Part shown: positions 28,972-38,244 of the stretch, piece after piece | Position numbering within the stretch: position 1 is the stretch's first letter | How the letters are laid out: the number at the start of each line of letters is the position of its first letter | Program-made: the position numbers and the translations under genes | NCBI RefSeq assembly: GCF_007896895.1 | Contig: NZ_VOGW01000103.1 | Location: forward strand, 36,262-76,874 | DNA length: 40,613 bases | DNA from: Streptomyces misionensis | Lineage (GTDB): Bacteria > Actinomycetota > Actinomycetes > Streptomycetales > Streptomycetaceae | Reading direction: 5' to 3' | The notes under the pieces: model-generated | The model's database searches: none | Told to the model about the DNA's origin: nothing | What the model saw: the letters and a program-made list of their open reading frames with translations, nothing else

Positions 28972-29780
28972 CGACCGGGCTGCGCTACGTCTATGCCGTC
29001 TGCCGCCCCCTCGGGGCGCCCCTGCAGGCCCAGCTGACGGGCATCGGCGGGGCGCCGCCGGCCCTGTTGCGGCACCACGGGCTGATCGCCGTCGTCAGCA
29101 CGGTCCCCGAGGCGGATTTCGCCGAGGACGCGCTGAAGGCGCATCTGGAGGACCTGGACTGGCTGGCCGCGACCGCCCGCGCCCACCAGGGCGTGATCGA
29201 CGCGCTCACCACCGTCACCACGCCGCTGCCGCTGCGCCTGGCCACCGTCTTCCGGGACGACAGCGGGGTGCGCAGCATGATCGAGGCCCGCGAGGCCGAC
29301 TTCCTGCGCGCCCTGGACCGGCTGGAGGGCCGGGTGGAGTGGGGCGTCAAGGTGTTCACCGAACCGCCCCCGGCCGAGACGGAGTCCTCCGCGCCGGCCG
29401 ACCGGCCCATGAGCGGCCGGGACTACCTGCGCCGCCGCCGCGCGGACACCCGCGCCCACGAGGAGGACCTCCAGGCCGCCGAGGCGTTCGCCCAGTCCCT
29501 GCACGAGCGGCTGTGCGCGCGCGCCGAGGACTGCCGGCTGCACCCCCCGCAGAACGCGGCGCTGTCCGGCGCGCGGGGCCGCAACGTGCTCAACGCGGCC
29601 TATCTGGTGCCGCGGGACCGCTCCGAGGGGTTCGTGGAACTGGTGGACCGCACCAAGGACGAGACGGCCGGGCTGCGGGTGGAGCTGACCGGGCCCTGGG
29701 CCGCGTACTCGTTCAGCGGGTTCAGCGAGGAGGGCACGCGCGAGGACGGCGGCGGCGTGACGGCGGGGGAGGCGCGGTGA
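28968..29780 (+). CDS. gvpL: Gas vesicle protein GvpL
   Basis: 270 residues. Second GvpL/GvpF-family protein of the operon: RYVYAVCRP at the N-terminus, LPLRLATVFRDDSGV centrally, and ELTGPWAAYSFSGF at the C-terminus. It has an extra charged helical insert (YLRRRRADTRAHEEDLQAAE) relative to GvpF. Likely an assembly protein interacting with GvpA/J/S. Confidence 0.92.
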   Translation: MTTGLRYVYAVCRPLGAPLQAQLTGIGGAPPALLRHHGLIAVVSTVPEADFAEDALKAHLEDLDWLAATARAHQGVIDALTTVTTPLPLRLATVFRDDSGVRSMIEAREADFLRALDRLEGRVEWGVKVFTEPPPAETESSAPADRPMSGRDYLRRRRADTRAHEEDLQAAEAFAQSLHERLCARAEDCRLHPPQNAALSGARGRNVLNAAYLVPRDRSEGFVELVDRTKDETAGLRVELTGPWAAYSFSGFSEEGTREDGGGVTAGEAR

Positions 29781-29977
29781 CCGTCGTGGAACGCCGGGAG
29801 ATCGCGCTGGTCGATCTGCTGGACCGGCTGCTGGCGGGCGGTGTCGTCATCACCGGTGACGTCACGCTGCGCATCGCCGACGTGGACCTGGTCCGGATCG
29901 ACCTGAACGCGCTGATCAGCTCGGTCAACGAGACCGTGCCCTCACCCTTCGAACTGCCCCTCGGGGGGTCGCGATGA
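29777..29977 (+). CDS. gvpS: Gas vesicle protein GvpS (GvpA family)
   Basis: 66 residues from GTG 29777, four-base overlap with gvpL. It is little more than the GvpA core (LVDLLDRLLAGGVVITGDVT, then ADVDLVRIDLNALISSV). It is the third GvpA-family member of the operon, in the place of gvpS. Confidence 0.9.
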   Translation: MTVVERREIALVDLLDRLLAGGVVITGDVTLRIADVDLVRIDLNALISSVNETVPSPFELPLGGSR

Positions 29978-30255
29978 CCTCCCGCAAGCGGCTCGACCTC
30001 GAACCCGACACGGTCGAGCGCGACCTGGTGAAACTGGTCCTCACGGTGGTGGAGCTGCTGCGCCAGCTGATGGAACGGCAGGCCGTGCGGCGCTTCGACA
30101 CCGGGGACCTGACCGAGGAGCAGGAGGAGCGGATCGGCCTGACGCTGATGCTGCTGGAGGACCGGATGGCCGAGCTGCGCGACCGCTACGGCCTGCGGCC
30201 CGAGGACCTGAACCTGGACCTCGGGCCGCTGGGCCCGCTGCTGCCCCGCGACTGA
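29974..30255 (+). CDS. gvpK: Gas vesicle protein GvpK
   Basis: 93 residues. GvpK family: RLDLEPDTVERDLVKLVLTV, LLRQLMERQAVRRFDTGDLT and GLTLMLLEDRMAELRDRYGL. It is the last gene of the operon and ends six bases before the end of a convergent methyltransferase gene. Confidence 0.93.
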   Translation: MTSRKRLDLEPDTVERDLVKLVLTVVELLRQLMERQAVRRFDTGDLTEEQEERIGLTLMLLEDRMAELRDRYGLRPEDLNLDLGPLGPLLPRD

Positions 30256-30261
30256 GCCGTC

Positions 30262-31119
30262 TCAGTTCCGGTCGGCGCCGTCCCGCTCGCGCTCCCCGGG
30301 CCGTTCCTTGCGGCACAGGATCTCGCCGTGCAGGACGGCGAACCAGCCGTCCTCCTGCCGCCCCCACTCCCGCCAGGCCTCGGACACCGCGCGCAGCTCG
30401 TCGGGGGTGGCGTGTCCGCCCTCGACCGCCCGTTCGGCGTAGGCGGAGGCGAGCGTGCGGTCCGCCCACAGGCCGCTCCACCAGGCCCGCTCCTCCTCGG
30501 TGGCGAAGGTCCAGGTGCCGGAGGTCGCGGTGATGTCCCGCAGCCCCGCGGCCCGCGCCCAGGACACCAGCCGGCGCCCGGCGTCCGGCTCGCCGCCGTT
30601 GGCGCGGGCCACCCGCTCGTACAGCGCCAGCCAGTCGTCCAGGCCCGGCACCGCCGGGTACCAGGTCATCGCCGCGTAGTCCGCGTCGCGGACGGCGATG
30701 AACCCGCCCGGCCGGGTCACCCGCCGCATCTCGCGCAGCGCCTGCACCGGGTCGCCCACGTGCTGGAGCACCTGGTGGGCGTGGACCACGCAGAAGGTGT
30801 CGTCCGGGTAGTCCAGGGCGTGCACGTCGGCGACCGCGAAGTCGACGTTGTCCAGGCCGCGCGCGGCGGCCGTCCGCCGGGCCTCCTCCAGCACGCCCGG
30901 CGCCTGGTCGACACCCGTGACCCGGCCGTCGGGCACCAGCTCGGCCAGGTCCGCGGTGATGGTGCCGGGGCCGCAGCCGATGTCCAGGATGCGCATGTGC
31001 GGTTCGAGGGAACCGAGCAGGTAGCCCGCGGAGTTGGCGGCGGTGCGCCAGGTGTGTGAACGCAGCACCGACTCGTGGTGCCCATGCGTGTAGACGGCGG
31101 TCTCCTGCGCCTTCGGCAT
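30262..31119 (-). CDS. SAM-dependent methyltransferase, UbiE/class I type
   Basis: 285 residues from ATG 31119, with AAGGAG upstream. Class I fold: motif I ILDIGCGPGTIT, an acidic residue at the end of strand 2 (VTGVDQAPG), DVHALDYPDDTFCVVHAHQVLQH split around residues 93-115, and GGFIAVRDADYAAM after strand 4. Such proteins in Streptomyces are often of unknown substrate. No neighbouring pathway suggests a target. It converges on the gas vesicle operon with no room for a separate terminator. Confidence 0.85.
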   Translation of the reverse strand: MPKAQETAVYTHGHHESVLRSHTWRTAANSAGYLLGSLEPHMRILDIGCGPGTITADLAELVPDGRVTGVDQAPGVLEEARRTAAARGLDNVDFAVADVHALDYPDDTFCVVHAHQVLQHVGDPVQALREMRRVTRPGGFIAVRDADYAAMTWYPAVPGLDDWLALYERVARANGGEPDAGRRLVSWARAAGLRDITATSGTWTFATEEERAWWSGLWADRTLASAYAERAVEGGHATPDELRAVSEAWREWGRQEDGWFAVLHGEILCRKERPGERERDGADRN

Positions 31120-31216
31120 GACTGCTCTCCTTCTTCGGCTGTGCGGATCACGGTACGCGCGCATGCCGAATGGTGAGACCCCCGTTTTGCTATGTGGACT
31201 GACTGGGCGTCAGGAA

Positions 31217-32719
31217 TCAGAAGTCGAGTGGGCGGTAGACCGTGAGCGCCTCCGGCAGCTTCTCCACCGTCACCTCTCCCGAGGCGTCCGTGACCTCCCC
31301 GTCGTAGGCCAGCGGGGTGCCCGGCGCGAGCCCGGTCAGCCGCAGCCGGTTCACCTGTACGGCGGCATGCGCGGGCGACCTGGTGAGCGGGCCGGCGGCG
31401 GCCGCCGCGAGCAGCCGCAGCGCGGCCCGGCCGCTGCCGTGCACCACCCGCACGTCCAGCAGCCCGTCCGCCAGATCGGTACGACGGCCCGGCGCGAGCC
31501 CCATGCGGTGGTAGACGCCGTTGCCGACGAACAGCAGCCACAGGGGGCGCCGGGCACCTCCGACCTCCACCTCCAGGGGGTGCCGGCCGGTGCGCAGCAC
31601 CCGCAGCGCGCCCAGCAGCCCGGCCGGCCAGCCGCCGATCCGGTGCGACCAGGCGTCGCGGGCGCGCACCAGTTCCGGGTAGGCGCCGAGGCTCAGCGTG
31701 TTCAGGAACAGGCCCTCGGCGCCGTCGGTGACGAACCGGCCCGCGTCCACCCGGACCGCCTCGCCCCGCCGCACCGCGTGGGCCAGGTCGCGCTCGTCCT
31801 CCACGCCCAGGTCGTGGGCGAAGTGGTTCAGGGTGCCGCCCGGCAGCACCGCCAGCGGCAGACCGTGGCGCAGGGCGACCCCGGCGGCCGCGTTCACCGT
31901 GCCGTCGCCACCGCACACCCCGAGCACCCGCGCCCGCACCGCCGCCTTCGCGAGCGCGTCCCGGGTCTCCTCGGGCGCGCACTCCACGATCTCCGCCCGC
32001 GGCAGCGCGCCCCGCAGTCCGCGCACCCGCTCCGCGGTGCCCGAGCCCTGGTTGACGACCATCACCAGACCCTCGCCCTCCGGCAGCGCGGGCACCTCCG
32101 CGCGCGGCCGGGCGGTGGGCACCGTCGCCGCGCGGGCCGGCACGAGGCGTCGTACCAGGAAGGCGGCGCCCGCGCCGAGGGCCGCGCCGGCCAGCACGTC
32201 GCTCGGGAAGTGCACCCCGGTGTACACCCGGGACGCGGCCACCGAGAACGCCAGCGGGGCCACCGCCGCGCCCCACGCCGGGGACTCCAGGGCCACCCCG
32301 GTGGCGAAGGCGGCCGCCGAGGCCGCGTGCCCCGAGGGGAAGGAGGTGGTGACCGGCTGCCGCCTCAGTCTGCGTCCCAGCGGCACCGGGTCCAGCACCG
32401 GCCGGGCCCGGCGCACCGAGCGCTTGCCGAGCGTGTTCACGGTCGCGGAGGCCACGGCCAGCGAGGCCAGGCCCCGTACCGCGGCCCGCCGGGCCCGGGG
32501 CGTACGGCTCGCGGCCAGGGCGACGGCCACCGCGCCCCACAGCACTCCGTGGTTGGCGCTGCGGCTCAGCCGGGGCAGCACCCGCTCCGCCCCCGGCCAG
32601 CGCCACCGGGCGGCCCGTTCGAACAGCCGGGCGTCGGCGGTCAGCAGCGGGCGCAGGGTGTCCTTCGCGGACGTCAGGTCCACATCTGGGGTCATCTTCT
32701 GGTCCATGTCCGGGCTCAT
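31217..32719 (-). CDS. PAP2 phosphatase / diacylglycerol kinase fusion
   Basis: About 500 residues from ATG 32719; ATGs at 32707 and 32695 are also possible and none has a strong ribosome binding site. N-terminal PAP2 acid phosphatase domain (about 30-190) with KRSVRRARP, the signature PSGHAA and SRVYTGVHFPSD. The C-terminal diacylglycerol kinase-like catalytic domain (about 205-495) has GGDGTVNAA and LPGGTLNHFAHDLG. PAP2 removes phosphate from lipid phosphates and the kinase phosphorylates diacylglycerol or a related lipid, so the two halves are opposed in chemistry. This fusion is known in actinobacteria. It may serve phospholipid or phosphatidylinositol-type turnover at the membrane. Confidence 0.88.
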   Translation of the reverse strand: MSPDMDQKMTPDVDLTSAKDTLRPLLTADARLFERAARWRWPGAERVLPRLSRSANHGVLWGAVAVALAASRTPRARRAAVRGLASLAVASATVNTLGKRSVRRARPVLDPVPLGRRLRRQPVTTSFPSGHAASAAAFATGVALESPAWGAAVAPLAFSVAASRVYTGVHFPSDVLAGAALGAGAAFLVRRLVPARAATVPTARPRAEVPALPEGEGLVMVVNQGSGTAERVRGLRGALPRAEIVECAPEETRDALAKAAVRARVLGVCGGDGTVNAAAGVALRHGLPLAVLPGGTLNHFAHDLGVEDERDLAHAVRRGEAVRVDAGRFVTDGAEGLFLNTLSLGAYPELVRARDAWSHRIGGWPAGLLGALRVLRTGRHPLEVEVGGARRPLWLLFVGNGVYHRMGLAPGRRTDLADGLLDVRVVHGSGRAALRLLAAAAAGPLTRSPAHAAVQVNRLRLTGLAPGTPLAYDGEVTDASGEVTVEKLPEALTVYRPLDF

Positions 32720-32790
32720 ACGGCTGCGGTTACCCTGAAGTGCCGGTTTTCTGTACCCCCGGGCCTTCGGGCTCCAGGGTGTCCGGTACA

Positions 32791-32843
32791 CCGTGCTCTC
32801 CGTACCACCGTTTCCGACACCACCGTGCTGTGCGTACCACCGT
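32791..32843 (+). repeat. Imperfect 21-base direct repeat, 32-base period
   Basis: Two copies (32791-32811 and 32823-32843) match at 19 of 21 positions and both end in CGTACCACCGT. They lie between divergent genes, the lipid kinase/phosphatase and the histidine phosphatase. A third copy of the 11-base core is at 40306-40316. Confidence 0.6.
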
Positions 32844-32905
32844 CCGCCGGCGGCGCGCCCCGCACCGCGCGGACACCACCGGGACGCCGCAAGGAGAACG
32901 CCCGG

Positions 32906-33562
32906 ATGCGCCTGCTCCTGATCCGCCACGGCCAGACCCCCTCCAACGTGCGCCACCTGCTGGACACCGCCGCACCGGGGCCCGGGCTCACCCCGCTCGG
33001 CGCGGCCCAGGCCGGCGCGCTGCCCCGGGCGCTGGCCGGCGAGGACATCGGCGCCGTCTACGCCTCCCCGCTGCTCCGCACCCGGCTGACCGCCGCCCCG
33101 CTGGCCGCCGCCCGCGGCCTGCCGGTGACCGTCCGTGACGGCATCCGCGAGCTGTCCGCCGGCGACCTGGAGATGCTGCCCGGCGACGCGCCGGAGGCCG
33201 CGCCCTACCTGCGCACCGTGTTCGCCTGGTCCGCCGGGCACACCGCGCTGCGCGTCCCCGGCGGGGAGAGCGGCGCGGAGGCGCTGGCCCGCTACGACGC
33301 CGTGATCGAGGAGGCGTACCGCAGCGGCGCCGGCACCGTGGCGATGATCAGCCACGGCGCCGCCATCCGCGTGTGGACCGCCGCCCGCGCCGTCAACGTC
33401 GACATCGCCTTCGCCGCCGCCCGCCCGCTGGCCAACACCGGCATGGTCACCCTGGAGGGCAGCCCGGCCACCGGCTGGCACGCCCTGGCCTGGGAGGCCA
33501 CCACGCTCCGGCCGCCGGGCGCCCCCGGACCCACCGGCGAGCCGCTCGGTCCCGCCGGGTAG
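32906..33562 (+). CDS. Histidine phosphatase family protein
   Basis: 218 residues from ATG 32906, with AAGGAG upstream. Phosphoglycerate-mutase-like histidine phosphatase: catalytic LIRHGQTPSN at residues 5-14, SPLLRTRLTA, and the second histidine in MISHGAAIRVW. Substrates in this family range from sugar phosphates to nucleotides and cannot be told from sequence. It diverges from the lipid kinase/phosphatase gene. Confidence 0.88.
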   Translation: MRLLLIRHGQTPSNVRHLLDTAAPGPGLTPLGAAQAGALPRALAGEDIGAVYASPLLRTRLTAAPLAAARGLPVTVRDGIRELSAGDLEMLPGDAPEAAPYLRTVFAWSAGHTALRVPGGESGAEALARYDAVIEEAYRSGAGTVAMISHGAAIRVWTAARAVNVDIAFAAARPLANTGMVTLEGSPATGWHALAWEATTLRPPGAPGPTGEPLGPAG

Positions 33563-33621
33563 GGCGTGCGGCCCGATAACGGTTTGCCGCCACCGGCCCC
33601 GGGCCCGGAGAATGCCGCCTC

Positions 33622-35241
<1,620 letters not shown>

Positions 35242-35268
35242 GACCGGGCACACCCGGGACGCATGGCC

Positions 35269-35310
35269 GGGGCCCTGAGCGGGGCCCTGAGCGGGGCCCT
35301 GAGCGGGGCC
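35269..35310. repeat. 12-base tandem repeat after the ABC-F gene
   Basis: GGGGCCCTGAGC is repeated three times exactly (35269-35280, 35281-35292, 35293-35304) and then GGGGCC. Each unit contains the palindrome GGGCCC. It lies in the gap between the converging ABC-F and Vms1-like genes, in place of a clear hairpin terminator. Confidence 0.85.
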
Positions 35311-35348
35311 GCCCCCTCACGGCCGGTCCGCCGGGCCGGGCGCCGCGC

Positions 35349-36464
35349 TCACCTCCAGCGCAGCAGCCCGCCCAGGCCGCCCGTCGCGATCTCGTCGCCG
35401 GTCTCCTCCAGCACCGGGGTCAGCGACAGGACCGGCGCGTCCGTCACCACGGCCGCGCGCACCAGCGCGTCGTCGGCGCGGGCCGGCCAGGAGTCCTGTT
35501 CGCCCAGGTCGCGCAACTCGGTGCGGCGGGCGGCGAGTTGGTCGGGGTCCTCGCCGATCCACACCTCGCGGTGCGTGTCGGGGGCCTCCGGCCGGATCAG
35601 CAGCTCGGCCAGCCGGTGCTCGCGCGCCGCCTCGATCAGCCGCGGCACGCCCTCGACGGCCGCCGCCCGCCGCTCCTCGTCGGGCGTGCGCGCCGCCCGG
35701 AACCGGTCCACCTCCGCCAGCACCCGGTCCCGTACGTGCGCGGCGCGGATCTCCTCCACCTCGCGGTCCAGCAGCCTGCTGCCCCGCCCGTGCGAGGCCT
35801 GCGCCACCCGGTCCGCGAGCTGCCGGGGCAACTGCTCGCGCACCGCGCGGCACTCCCGCTCCTCACCGCACAGGATCAGCAGGTCGGCGCCCGTCTCGGC
35901 CTGGCAGTCGGCCAGCGCCCCGGCGACCTCGCGCGCGTTGTGCTCCCAGGTGTTCTCCACCTTCAGCTGGAAGTGCCGCTCGGACCAGTCGGCCGCCTTC
36001 GACCGGTGCACCGGCCACTGCCGGCCCGCCACCTCCCCGGCCTCCTCCTGCCGCAGCGCGCTGCGCAGCTCGAAGTCGGCTCCGGTGCGGTCGACGTACG
36101 CCACCAGTGACAGCGGGTCCTCCCCGGCCAGGTCCAGCAGCGGGGTCACCCGCGGCAGCGTGCCCCAGTGCACCAGGCCGTCCGGCGGGCCCTGGGTCAG
36201 CGGCACCTCCAGGACCACCTCGCCGTCCCGGGCGAACAGCGCCCGTCCGTACCGCTCGGAGGAGTGCCGCAGGTCCTCCACGGCCTCGTACACCGCCCGG
36301 CAGGTGGGCTCGTCGGCGCCCTGCTCCCGCAGCCGCCGCGCCACCGCCTCCGCCGTCAGATGCCGGCGGTGGGCCGTGTCCTCGTCCTGCCGGGACAGGT
36401 CCACGTACGCCGAGGCCCAGGACCCCGGTTGTTCGTACAGTGGATTCAGGAACGCGAGCTCCAT
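35349..36464 (-). CDS. Vms1/Rv2629-like protein (bacterial eRF1-type family)
   Basis: 371 residues from ATG 36464, with GGGAGG upstream. It starts MELAFLNPLYEQPGSW and has VAYVDRTGADFELR, HFQLKVENTWEHNAREVAGA, LLILCGEERECRAVREQLP and SHGRGSRLLDREVEEI. This matches the Rv2629/baeRF family, related to the archaeal/eukaryotic release-factor and Vms1 fold, proposed to act on stalled ribosomes or as peptidyl-tRNA hydrolase. In Mycobacterium, Rv2629 is a dormancy-linked protein. It converges on the ABC-F gene, also a ribosome-acting family. Confidence 0.82.
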   Translation of the reverse strand: MELAFLNPLYEQPGSWASAYVDLSRQDEDTAHRRHLTAEAVARRLREQGADEPTCRAVYEAVEDLRHSSERYGRALFARDGEVVLEVPLTQGPPDGLVHWGTLPRVTPLLDLAGEDPLSLVAYVDRTGADFELRSALRQEEAGEVAGRQWPVHRSKAADWSERHFQLKVENTWEHNAREVAGALADCQAETGADLLILCGEERECRAVREQLPRQLADRVAQASHGRGSRLLDREVEEIRAAHVRDRVLAEVDRFRAARTPDEERRAAAVEGVPRLIEAAREHRLAELLIRPEAPDTHREVWIGEDPDQLAARRTELRDLGEQDSWPARADDALVRAAVVTDAPVLSLTPVLEETGDEIATGGLGGLLRWR

Positions 36465-36551
36465 GGATTCCTCCCGGAAACCGCTTGGGGGCAGTGCACG
36501 CCTGGCGGGTACCCGGACCCCATGAACGGACACGACGAGCGGGGCACCACC

Positions 36552-36809
36552 ATGACCGGAGTCGACCCCAGCCGACTGGACGACCAGCAGCTCATGAAGG
36601 AGCTGGAGACGATCCACCGCACGCGTCACGACGCCCTCCTGTACGGCTCCAACGACGCGCTGCGGGCCCACAACGAGCGCATGGCGCAGCTGGAGGGCGA
36701 GTATCTGCGCCGCAACCCACGCCGCCTGGTGAGCGCGGGGCGCACCCGCGAGGGCGCCCGGGACCGCCATTGCGGCGAGTCGGTGACCCCGGGACCGTCC
36801 GGCACCTGA
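36552..36809 (+). CDS. Small conserved actinobacterial protein (DUF6158-like)
   Basis: 85 residues from ATG 36552; an upstream in-frame ATG at 36522 would add ten residues. The sequence VDPSRLDDQQLMKELETIHR, then LLYGSNDALRAHNERMAQLE and YLRRNPRR is very typical of a small hydrophilic helical protein conserved in Streptomyces, function unknown. It is often near stress-related genes. The neighbours here include a DJ-1/PfpI protein and a Vms1-like protein. Confidence 0.8.
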   Translation: MTGVDPSRLDDQQLMKELETIHRTRHDALLYGSNDALRAHNERMAQLEGEYLRRNPRRLVSAGRTREGARDRHCGESVTPGPSGT

Positions 36810-36824
36810 CCCGGTCCGCGCGAC

Positions 36825-36857
36825 GGAAAGGGCCGTCCCGCCGGGCCGGCCCTTTCC
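36825..36857. terminator. 11-bp bidirectional hairpin
   Basis: GGAAAGGGCCG (36825-36835) and CGGCCCTTTCC (36847-36857) pair perfectly around an 11-base loop, in the gap between two converging genes. The A/T bases at the foot of the stem make it a good terminator in both directions. Confidence 0.7.
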
Positions 36858-36880
36858 CGCCTGCGACGTCTCGGCAGGTC

Positions 36881-37423
36881 TCAGCCGGCCTCGCCGGCGA
36901 ACACATGCAGGAACGCGTTGCAGAACGCCTTCAGATCGTCCGGCTTACGGCTGGTCACCAGCTGGTTGGAGCCGTGGTCGCAGATCTTGACCTGTTCGTC
37001 GACCCAGGTGCCGCCCGCGTTGCGGATGTCCGTCTTCAGGCTCGGCCACGAGGTCAGCACCCGGCCCCGTACGACGTCCGCCTCCACCAGGGTCCACGGC
37101 GCGTGGCAGATCGCCGCGACCGGGCGTCCCTGGTCGAAGAAGTCCTTCACGAACGCCACGGCCTTCTCGTCCAGCCGCAGGAAGTCCGGGTTGGCCACTC
37201 CGCCCGGCAGCACCAGCCCCCCGAACGAGTTCGCGGAGGTCTCGCCGACCACCTCGTCCACGTCGAAGGTGTCCGCCTTGTCGAGATGGTTGAAGCCTTG
37301 AACCTTCCCGGCCTCGGTCGACACCAGCACCGGCTCGTGCCCCGCGTCCGACGCCGCCTTCCACGGCTCGGTCAGCTCGACCTGCTCGACGCCCTCGGGC
37401 GCCACCAGAAATGCGATACGCAT
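36881..37423 (-). CDS. DJ-1/PfpI family protein
   Basis: 180 residues from ATG 37423. The nucleophile elbow AAICHAPW carries Cys106 and His107; an acidic residue near position 13 (GVEQVEL) and GGLVLPGGVANPD complete the family signature. Type 1 glutamine-amidotransferase-like fold of the PfpI/YhbO group, associated with protease, deglycase or stress-protection activities. Not part of an obvious operon. Confidence 0.88.
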   Translation of the reverse strand: MRIAFLVAPEGVEQVELTEPWKAASDAGHEPVLVSTEAGKVQGFNHLDKADTFDVDEVVGETSANSFGGLVLPGGVANPDFLRLDEKAVAFVKDFFDQGRPVAAICHAPWTLVEADVVRGRVLTSWPSLKTDIRNAGGTWVDEQVKICDHGSNQLVTSRKPDDLKAFCNAFLHVFAGEAG

Positions 37424-37775
37424 GATCCTCGTATTCCTTTCCCGGCACCCCCGGGCGTCCTCGACGGCCCGGGATGCCGCATCCTTGCTCTGCCCGCACG
37501 GCGGCAGCGCGGCAGTTCCTCGCCGTACGGCAGCGGTACGCACCCGCCGGCCGCGAGGCCGACGCCCGCCAGGCAGCCCGCCGAGCGCGCGCGACGGGCA
37601 CGCCGGCCTCCGCCGCCGTCAACAGGGGGCACCCCGCCTCACAGGCGTGGCGTCGGCCAGTCGGCGAGCCCCGGCGCGAACCGGCCGGGCGGCGGCCCGT
37701 ACCGGGGGAACCGGGTGGTGACGTCACCGACGTCCACCGTGGCGCCCGGTGCGGTCCGCGCCGACCGGCCCCGCC
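37424..37775. other. Gap without a recognisable gene
   Basis: 352 bases between the DJ-1 gene and the DUF2795 gene, both leftward. Open frames here are shadows of high-GC composition (rich in Arg, Ala and Pro). The part next to 37424 must hold the DJ-1 promoter and ribosome binding site (AAAGGAAT, GAGGATC). No clear hairpin or promoter consensus was found. Confidence 0.45.
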
Positions 37776-38153
37776 TCATTCGCCGCCGACCAGGGCCTCG
37801 GCCAACTGCTGCACATTGCGGAACCGCTCGCCGCGCGGCAGCCCCGCCACCGCGTCCACCAACGGGTCCGGGGCGTTGTCCCGGCGCAGGGCCGAGACAA
37901 GCTCGCCCGCCCGTGCCGGGAAGGCCGAGCGCCCCAGGCTGCGGGCCAGCTCCAGCCGCACCCGCTCCAGGGAGGCCGGGGAGCCCAGGCCGCCCACCGG
38001 GCCGCCCGTGACCTCCGGGTCGTCGTCGGCGGCGGGCTCCGGGTCGTTCCATTCCTCGACCCGCGTCGGGTGCCCGGACCTCAGCAGCCCCTTCAGCTCG
38101 TGCTTCATCTCGTCGTCCCGGTGGACGTTCAGCCGGTCACTGCCTCGCTGCAT
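37776..38153 (-). CDS. DUF2795-domain protein
   Basis: 125 residues from ATG 38153, with GGGAGGGAG upstream. The C-terminus (LVDAVAGLPRGERFRNVQQL, then AEALV) is typical of DUF2795, a small helical domain common in actinobacteria. The N-terminus is charged and probably helical (DEMKHELKGLLRSGHPTRVE), followed by an acidic linker. Function unknown. Confidence 0.7.
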   Translation of the reverse strand: MQRGSDRLNVHRDDEMKHELKGLLRSGHPTRVEEWNDPEPAADDDPEVTGGPVGGLGSPASLERVRLELARSLGRSAFPARAGELVSALRRDNAPDPLVDAVAGLPRGERFRNVQQLAEALVGGE

Positions 38154-38206
38154 GTCTCCCTCCCGGGGTAGAAAGTCCGCACCCGCGTACCCGGTGCGGC
38201 CCCGCC

Positions 38207-38244
38207 GACACCGGGCCCGCCCCGTGCGGACCGCGCCCGGTGTC
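38207..38244 (-). terminator. Hairpin at the end of the ThDP enzyme gene
   Basis: GACACCGGGC (38207-38216) and GCCCGGTGTC (38235-38244) are a perfect 10-bp inverted repeat with an 18-base loop. The right arm abuts the stop codon of the leftward ThDP gene, so it is probably its terminator. Confidence 0.6.

Noticed and set aside
37639..38052. Leftward 137-codon frame overlapping the DUF2795 gene
   Set aside because: Gly/Arg/Pro low-complexity composition; the overlapping DUF2795 frame has a ribosome binding site and a recognisable domain.
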